A DNA stretch of 64,000 bases from Maribacter sp. 4G9 (GTDB taxonomy: Bacteria; Bacteroidota; Bacteroidia; Flavobacteriales; Flavobacteriaceae), in assembly GCF_002742265.1 (NCBI RefSeq), contig NZ_MDGL01000043.1:1-64000 (forward strand), written 5' to 3'. Positions 59,478 to 64,000 of the stretch are shown here, piece by piece; the first letter of the stretch is position 1; each line of letters starts with the position of its first letter. The notes under the pieces were generated by a model. That model was not told where the DNA came from, did not search any database, and saw only the letters and a program-made list of their open reading frames with translations. Position numbers and translations under genes: made by a program.

Positions 59478-60251
59478 ATGTGCTACAGTACGAGAGCTAC
59501 AAGAAAGGTCGGAGAGTTAGAGGATTATTATGAAATTGAAAGACTGTTAGGGGAACAGGAAGAAAAAGAATACGAATTAATATACAATCATGCCAACGGC
59601 TGGGCGCACCCTAATATGTGGATTCTTCCCCAACAGCGAAAGGGTCATATGATTCCGGCAAAATGGGGTATTATGCCCTCTACTGCAGAAGGTACTGAAT
59701 TCAAAGAGTATTTCAAGAACAACCGTGGGGCCTACGGTGGACTAAATCTTAGGTCTGAAGATGTATTCAATCATTACATGTACGGCGACAATGTTTTTAC
59801 CAAAAGATGCATAATTCCCGTTGATGGTTTTTTCGAGCCACATACCACTCCGGTAAAGGTCAAAGGAAAACCTTTTAAGGTTCCGTTCTACTTTAGAAGA
59901 ATAAAAGACAAACCGATGAATCTTGCAGGTATTTATAATGTTACCAAAGATAAAATGGTCACGTTCTCTATTTTTACCAAAAAGGCTACCCCTTTGTTCG
60001 AAGACATACATAATCAACCTAGCAACAAATATGGAGATTATAGAAGGCCTGTGGTACTTGAAGACGGCGAAGCTGAATACTGGCTAGAGGATGACCTGGA
60101 CCAAGATGACCTAATCGATATTCTGGACAACGATCTGCCCGACTTTGAATTTAAAACCTGGCCCATAAGCAAGGACCTACATAAGGCCGATAGTGATAGA
60201 CCTGACATTATCGAGAAGGTTGTGTACGAAGAATTGGCAATCGATTTTTGA
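59478..60251 (+). CDS. SOS response-associated peptidase (SRAP, YedK/HMCES family)
   Basis: 257 residues starting MCYSTRATRK, so the catalytic Cys2 is exposed after Met removal. The family core is present: MIPAKWGIMP, VDGFFEPHTT (active-site Glu) and an LAGIYN segment. SRAP proteins form a thiazolidine crosslink with abasic sites in single-stranded DNA. Here it sits at the inner end of the tra operon and may protect the single strand during conjugation. Plus strand, convergent with traN. Confidence 0.92.
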   Translation: MCYSTRATRKVGELEDYYEIERLLGEQEEKEYELIYNHANGWAHPNMWILPQQRKGHMIPAKWGIMPSTAEGTEFKEYFKNNRGAYGGLNLRSEDVFNHYMYGDNVFTKRCIIPVDGFFEPHTTPVKVKGKPFKVPFYFRRIKDKPMNLAGIYNVTKDKMVTFSIFTKKATPLFEDIHNQPSNKYGDYRRPVVLEDGEAEYWLEDDLDQDDLIDILDNDLPDFEFKTWPISKDLHKADSDRPDIIEKVVYEELAIDF

Positions 60252-60266
60252 TTCCGTCCTAGTTAC

Positions 60267-61091
60267 TTATAATCTTCTTCTTAGTATCATTTCCCGATTC
60301 CCTTTCAATTCCTTTAGCCTTAATTCCAGTTTCTCATTATCGCCCAAAGTAAATTTCGGTAGTACATAAACAAACCTTGAAGTCTCCGCATGCCTAGTTT
60401 TTTCAGGCATTTTATAAACATATTGAGGCTTAAGCGGTACGGATTGATATGAAGCTCTGCGTTTTTCATTACCGATGACCAGCGCTACTTTCAGATAGTC
60501 GATGTCAAAATCAATCCCCGATTCGTTCTTAATCTCGAACTGCATAAAAACCAAATCTTCATAGTAGACCAGATTCTTGATGGCAAGTGACATGCCGTCT
60601 TTACGCTTTGAAATATTCTTGCGTTCAGATTGTTTGAGAATTGCCGTGGAAGACTTTTCCAAAAACGTTTTTGGGTATTGTTTGTGTACGACCATATTGG
60701 AATCCAGTTGTATGGTATCACGAATTACAAGAGGCTCCCTTTGATGCTCGTGCCCGATACTTTCCGAAAAGGAAACAAAACGGTTCAGCTCCTTTAATGA
60801 ATCGGCATACTTGATGATGTATGAATATACCTTTCCATCGGTGGTAACTACCAGTAGATTGCTTTGTTTTCCTTTAGTTGCCTTCAACAATCCCAAAGGT
60901 TGTGCTCGCTCCCGATTATAACTGAAGACAAAGTTATTTGCGCCGACGATTCCCTGACGGATGTTGGTAGGGAAGAAAAGCGCCAGGTTCATTTTTTCAT
61001 TGGCATAAATGGTATCCAATTGTTGAGACTCTTGGGCGAATGCGATATTCCCCAAAATCGATAAAAGAAAAATCAAGAATATATGTTTCAT
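60267..61091 (-). CDS. traN: Conjugal transfer protein TraN
   Basis: 274 residues with a signal peptide ending at IAFAQ (~21). VirB9-like: an N-terminal beta domain, SLAIKNLVYYEDLVFMQFEI, and a C-terminal RFVYVLPKFTLGDN with the conserved tail. Outer-membrane core component of the Bacteroidota conjugation channel. It overlaps traM by 4 bases. A second C-terminal copy lies at 188-354. Confidence 0.92.
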   Translation of the reverse strand: MKHIFLIFLLSILGNIAFAQESQQLDTIYANEKMNLALFFPTNIRQGIVGANNFVFSYNRERAQPLGLLKATKGKQSNLLVVTTDGKVYSYIIKYADSLKELNRFVSFSESIGHEHQREPLVIRDTIQLDSNMVVHKQYPKTFLEKSSTAILKQSERKNISKRKDGMSLAIKNLVYYEDLVFMQFEIKNESGIDFDIDYLKVALVIGNEKRRASYQSVPLKPQYVYKMPEKTRHAETSRFVYVLPKFTLGDNEKLELRLKELKGNREMILRRRL

Positions 61092-62026
61092 AGCTTCGGT
61101 TTTAAAATGAGTTTGTAATTATTGTTGACCGTAACCCTGATGTTACGATTATTGCGTTGGAATACTTTTTTCACGCCACTAACCCCAGTATTAACAGCCC
61201 CTGAAACATCGGGAACACCGGGTATATTGAATTCTGCAATCGCATCGCCCAAGACCTCGTTAAACACATCGCCACGGAAACTATTTCGAATGTAAATGCC
61301 TTCCAGTCCGTCGGCATTATCATAGGCCTTTAGCTTCAGAGGTATTCCCTCAATATTTTCCACAGTTAAGATGACCCGGTTCGGCCGGAACTTTACAACT
61401 CCGTAGAGCAGGGTATTTTTTTTGATTTCCAAACCTTGTAGGGTCGTGTTTTGGGTTACTCGCATTTGTAGCCGGTCATTGACCCTTATGGTCTGTTCGC
61501 CATCGATTTCGACTACCAAAGATTCACCAGTGCCATCCGCCAACACTTGGGGACTAACGGCAAAGAACAATTGATGCTCGAGACCCATTGCCTTCAAGGG
61601 AGAAATAGTGTCCTTAGTATCGATTACCTCACCTTTCTTTCTTCGTTTTTTGCGTAATGGTTTTCGGGTTCCCGAAGCTGCGGAATCCTGGGAGTAATCT
61701 ATACGACCGATTCGGTATATGCTATCTACGATACGCTGTTTCTTTTTGTCCAAAAGGTCTTCATCGTATATTCCCGATTCATCTAAGAAACGCTCGTCAT
61801 AAATACTGGGCGCAATCCGTTCCCTTTCATCTTTTATGGCATCCACTGCTACCTTTTTGGAGGAGTACATATCCTCCCCATCTTCTAGTTCTGGCACCAA
61901 AGTCTGTTGGAGTTCGTTGGCACTTTGATCATCCGCACCCAAAACAAAAACCGAATAACCGATGATGAATAGTATGACCACTCCGATTACCGCTGCAAAC
62001 ACTATTTTCTTTTTGTCCATTTTCAT
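61088..62026 (-). CDS. traM: Conjugal transfer protein TraM
   Basis: 312 residues with one N-terminal membrane helix (~8-28) and a Pro-poor, acidic and basic periplasmic linker (~95-130, RKPLRKKRRKKGEV). A C-terminal VirB10-like beta domain begins FFAVSPQVLADG and ends in VTVNNNYKLILKPKL. Links inner and outer membrane parts of the channel. Between traK and traN as in other Bacteroidota elements. Confidence 0.92.
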   Translation of the reverse strand: MKMDKKKIVFAAVIGVVILFIIGYSVFVLGADDQSANELQQTLVPELEDGEDMYSSKKVAVDAIKDERERIAPSIYDERFLDESGIYDEDLLDKKKQRIVDSIYRIGRIDYSQDSAASGTRKPLRKKRRKKGEVIDTKDTISPLKAMGLEHQLFFAVSPQVLADGTGESLVVEIDGEQTIRVNDRLQMRVTQNTTLQGLEIKKNTLLYGVVKFRPNRVILTVENIEGIPLKLKAYDNADGLEGIYIRNSFRGDVFNEVLGDAIAEFNIPGVPDVSGAVNTGVSGVKKVFQRNNRNIRVTVNNNYKLILKPKL

Positions 62027-62047
62027 AGCTCACTTTTTAAGTTCAAT

Positions 62048-62662
62048 TCACTCCTGCTCTTTTACCTTTTTTAGGGAATTCTCGAAATAATCGGTAATCA
62101 GCAGACCATGGGTGTTCTTGGGATAGTTTCGGTCTACGGTAATAAGACCACCTGTTGAGACCATTTCATAGCGGTCAATGACAGACCCTCTGTTGATTTC
62201 AAAAACGGTTATAGTTTTAAAGCGATAGGGTTCGGCCCTTAAATCCACTTGTGATTCGACACTCAATACTTTTTGGACCAGGGAATATTGCAATATCCGG
62301 TTGTAGACCCCATCCGCCTTTTTCTGCCGATAAACATTGTCGACCGTGCTGTTTCCAAGCCAAAGCGCTTTCTCCAAATTGCTTTCATAGTTACTGTCAT
62401 CGATTCCATAGAAGTATTCATGGAACAGTTGCAAATGAGACAATGCCTCGACCTGAAGGTTTTCCTTTTGGGATACCAGCTTCAGGGGAATAACGGAACC
62501 ATCGGTATTCACGGCAAAGGCGCTTCCCATCGCTTTTTGGTACATATTGAATACCATCACCCCTGAAAATACGCTTGATAAAAGTGCTGTAACAGTTACT
62601 ATAATCGTCACATAGCGGTTCAATTTGAGTATGTCATAAATGTTCTTATACGGTAGTTTCAT
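62048..62662 (-). CDS. traK: Conjugal transfer protein TraK
   Basis: 204 residues with one membrane helix near the N-terminus (~18-38) and a periplasmic domain (LFHEYFYGIDDSNYE, SLVQKVLSVESQVDL). VirB8-like assembly factor. No traL gene is found in the 21 bases between it and traM. Confidence 0.9.
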   Translation of the reverse strand: MKLPYKNIYDILKLNRYVTIIVTVTALLSSVFSGVMVFNMYQKAMGSAFAVNTDGSVIPLKLVSQKENLQVEALSHLQLFHEYFYGIDDSNYESNLEKALWLGNSTVDNVYRQKKADGVYNRILQYSLVQKVLSVESQVDLRAEPYRFKTITVFEINRGSVIDRYEMVSTGGLITVDRNYPKNTHGLLITDYFENSLKKVKEQE

Positions 62663-62679
62663 ACTTCTATCATTTAAGT

Positions 62680-63522
62680 TTATTGTGTGAAAAGCCTCAG
62701 CGTAAAGGAGGTCGCCCTTTTATAGAGTTTGAATTTTAGGAAGACGATAAACCCTATGGTCGCGGCTTCCACTAAAATCTTAATAGTGTTATTGTCGGTT
62801 GGTCCACCCCAGAGGTTCGTCCAGAAATTGGCGTTGATTTCGGAATACAGTTGGTTCACGAAAATGTTGACCAGAAAAAAAGCTGGTACAAGCATATAGA
62901 CCGCAGCATACAATTTGAAAAAGGTATAGGCCATAGTTCTGAATTTCTCAAAAACCGCCAAACTGATGACCAAAGGAAAAAAGGCCTGCATGATTCCTAA
63001 AAGGAAATATCGTTCCGCTAGGAACAAGGGGTAGATAAACAGGTCTATCATCCATAGAATCAATCCGATGAAAAAGCTGAACATCTTGATGCCGAATACA
63101 GGAGTGACCAAAGCTTCGTACAATAAGGCCCAAGCTTTCTTGGCCGCATCGAAAGCACCAACATCTTCTTCAATCGGAATTTCCTGTAATTGCAGCGGAA
63201 TCAAGGCCGGAGCAGTATCACGATACTGTCCTTCGATAGCGACCAAGATACCATCGAAAAAGCCCAGTATCTGCGTTGAGAATATGACCAATAGCACGAT
63301 GACAAAATTCTTGGCGAGATCTCTTGGGGACAATCCCCATGAATATCCTTCCTTATCGGCAACTCCCTCATTGTATTTTTTGAGGATGTTGACCAAAAAG
63401 AACAGCACGGCCAGGACCTTGATACCACGAATGGTATAGGTAGAGAAGTCGGTGCCCTTGATCGTCTCAAAGACAGCGTCCACATATTCAAGTCCTATGC
63501 TCAAGGAAATCATGAGTTCCAT
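62680..63522 (-). CDS. traJ: Conjugal transfer protein TraJ
   Basis: 280 residues with several membrane helices (~35-45, ~70-92, ~145-170, ~175-195, ~205-225). VirB6-like inner-membrane subunit, starting MELMISLSIGLEYVDAVF. Two bases after traI; 17 before traK. Confidence 0.9.
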   Translation of the reverse strand: MELMISLSIGLEYVDAVFETIKGTDFSTYTIRGIKVLAVLFFLVNILKKYNEGVADKEGYSWGLSPRDLAKNFVIVLLVIFSTQILGFFDGILVAIEGQYRDTAPALIPLQLQEIPIEEDVGAFDAAKKAWALLYEALVTPVFGIKMFSFFIGLILWMIDLFIYPLFLAERYFLLGIMQAFFPLVISLAVFEKFRTMAYTFFKLYAAVYMLVPAFFLVNIFVNQLYSEINANFWTNLWGGPTDNNTIKILVEAATIGFIVFLKFKLYKRATSFTLRLFTQ

Positions 63523-63524
63523 TT

Positions 63525-64000
63525 CTAGTAATTTGTTTTTCTATTGTTAATCTTGTCCTGCATTTCACGAAAGGCAATGATATCCCGATACCGCTCGGTT
63601 TTACGCTCGATTTCGGTCACCATTTCCTTGGATTCCTGTTGATGAGCACGGATGGCCCGCATGCGTTCCCCATCTGTCAATTTCAAATGGTCACTTGATA
63701 GGATTTCGTTTATGAATTCCAGGTCCTCCGTAGCTTGATCTAAAATGGCGTTGAACGATGTCGATATCCGTTCCACTTCATCCGCTCGTATATGCGGTGA
63801 ATTAAGAATATCCCTTAAATCGCCCTGTACCATATCATAAAGGCGTTTGTTATTGCGGATGAGTTCTTGCACCGCCTTTAGTTTCTCGATGGCGGCACTA
63901 ACCTTTTCGATATTTTCTTTCTGCTTTTTCAGGAATTTGACCGTCTTTATGATATTCGCGGTCTGTTTTCCAGCTTCCAACAGTTGTTTGACAAATGAGA
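63525..64000 (-). CDS. traI: Conjugal transfer protein TraI, C-terminal part (runs off the window)
   Basis: The frame stays open beyond the right edge (…SFVKQLLEAGKQTANIIKTVKFLKKQ), so the start is outside. The long helical C-terminus (NSPHIRADEVERISTSFNAIL, LTDGERMRAIRAH) matches DUF4141-type TraI. VirB5-like periplasmic protein. First visible gene of the leftward tra operon. Confidence 0.85.
   Translation of the reverse strand, partial: SFVKQLLEAGKQTANIIKTVKFLKKQKENIEKVSAAIEKLKAVQELIRNNKRLYDMVQGDLRDILNSPHIRADEVERISTSFNAILDQATEDLEFINEILSSDHLKLTDGERMRAIRAHQQESKEMVTEIERKTERYRDIIAFREMQDKINNRKTNY

Overview
The window looks like chromosome of a marine-type member of Flavobacteriaceae (Bacteroidota). 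The evidence is a SusC/SusD pair, many Sec/lipoprotein glycoside hydrolases, low GC, promoters with the Bacteroidota -7 box TAnnTTTG, and a Bacteroidota-type conjugation system (TraI-J-K-M-N, MobA/MobB/TraG-like). No rRNA, complete tRNA or CRISPR array was seen.

Left edge (1-2000): wreckage of one integrative element. The end of an IS256-family insertion sequence is abutted to the last ~55 codons of a traN gene. An IntDOT-like tyrosine recombinase follows, with Ser where the first catalytic Arg is expected, then a cluster of GTCAAC repeats and a tRNA-3'-end-like sequence that may be an attachment site.

2.2-24.2 kb: a sialoglycan utilisation locus. It holds N-acetylneuraminate lyase, SusC/SusD, a divergently facing GntR/FCD regulator, an N-acylglucosamine 2-epimerase, a GH33 sialidase, a Kelch mutarotase fused to a sodium:solute symporter, a GH63/trehalase-like lipoprotein, a kinase-M23-phospholyase triple fusion, GH2 beta-galactosidase and GH20 hexosaminidase. 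The logic is removal of sialic acid, Gal and GlcNAc from glycan termini, uptake, anomerisation, cleavage to ManNAc and epimerisation to GlcNAc. Three copies of a 16-bp operator (ATGTATrACATAATAC) tie nanA, susC and the epimerase to one regulator.

24.3-38.1 kb: ordinary accessory chromosome. It includes a small redox-looking regulon (CPVC protein, secreted protein, DUF2024, MarR with a C-terminal Cys cluster) whose three promoters share TTAGGATTCCTAA. A TetR/Rieske oxygenase pair shares a 26-bp perfect palindrome. The rest is an amidohydrolase, an AraC regulator, GlcG/HbpS-like, a PD40 lipoprotein, a second TetR and a GH3 enzyme.

38.4-64.0 kb: part of a conjugative element that runs off the right edge. 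SSB, RadC, a probable oriT, MobA, relaxase and coupling protein read rightward. The transfer genes traI-traN read leftward from the right edge. Between them lies ~15 kb of cargo: DUF2130, an OLD-type ATPase/TOPRIM nuclease, a secreted DNase-I-like protein, a five-gene membrane/TerB/vWA cassette, small Cys-rich and membrane peptides, and a TPR histidine kinase/NarL-type response regulator. Two cargo promoters carry the same palindrome at identical spacing from a -7 box, which suggests that the resident two-component system, or another single regulator, controls the TerB/vWA cassette. I regard this regulated envelope module as the most likely undescribed system here.
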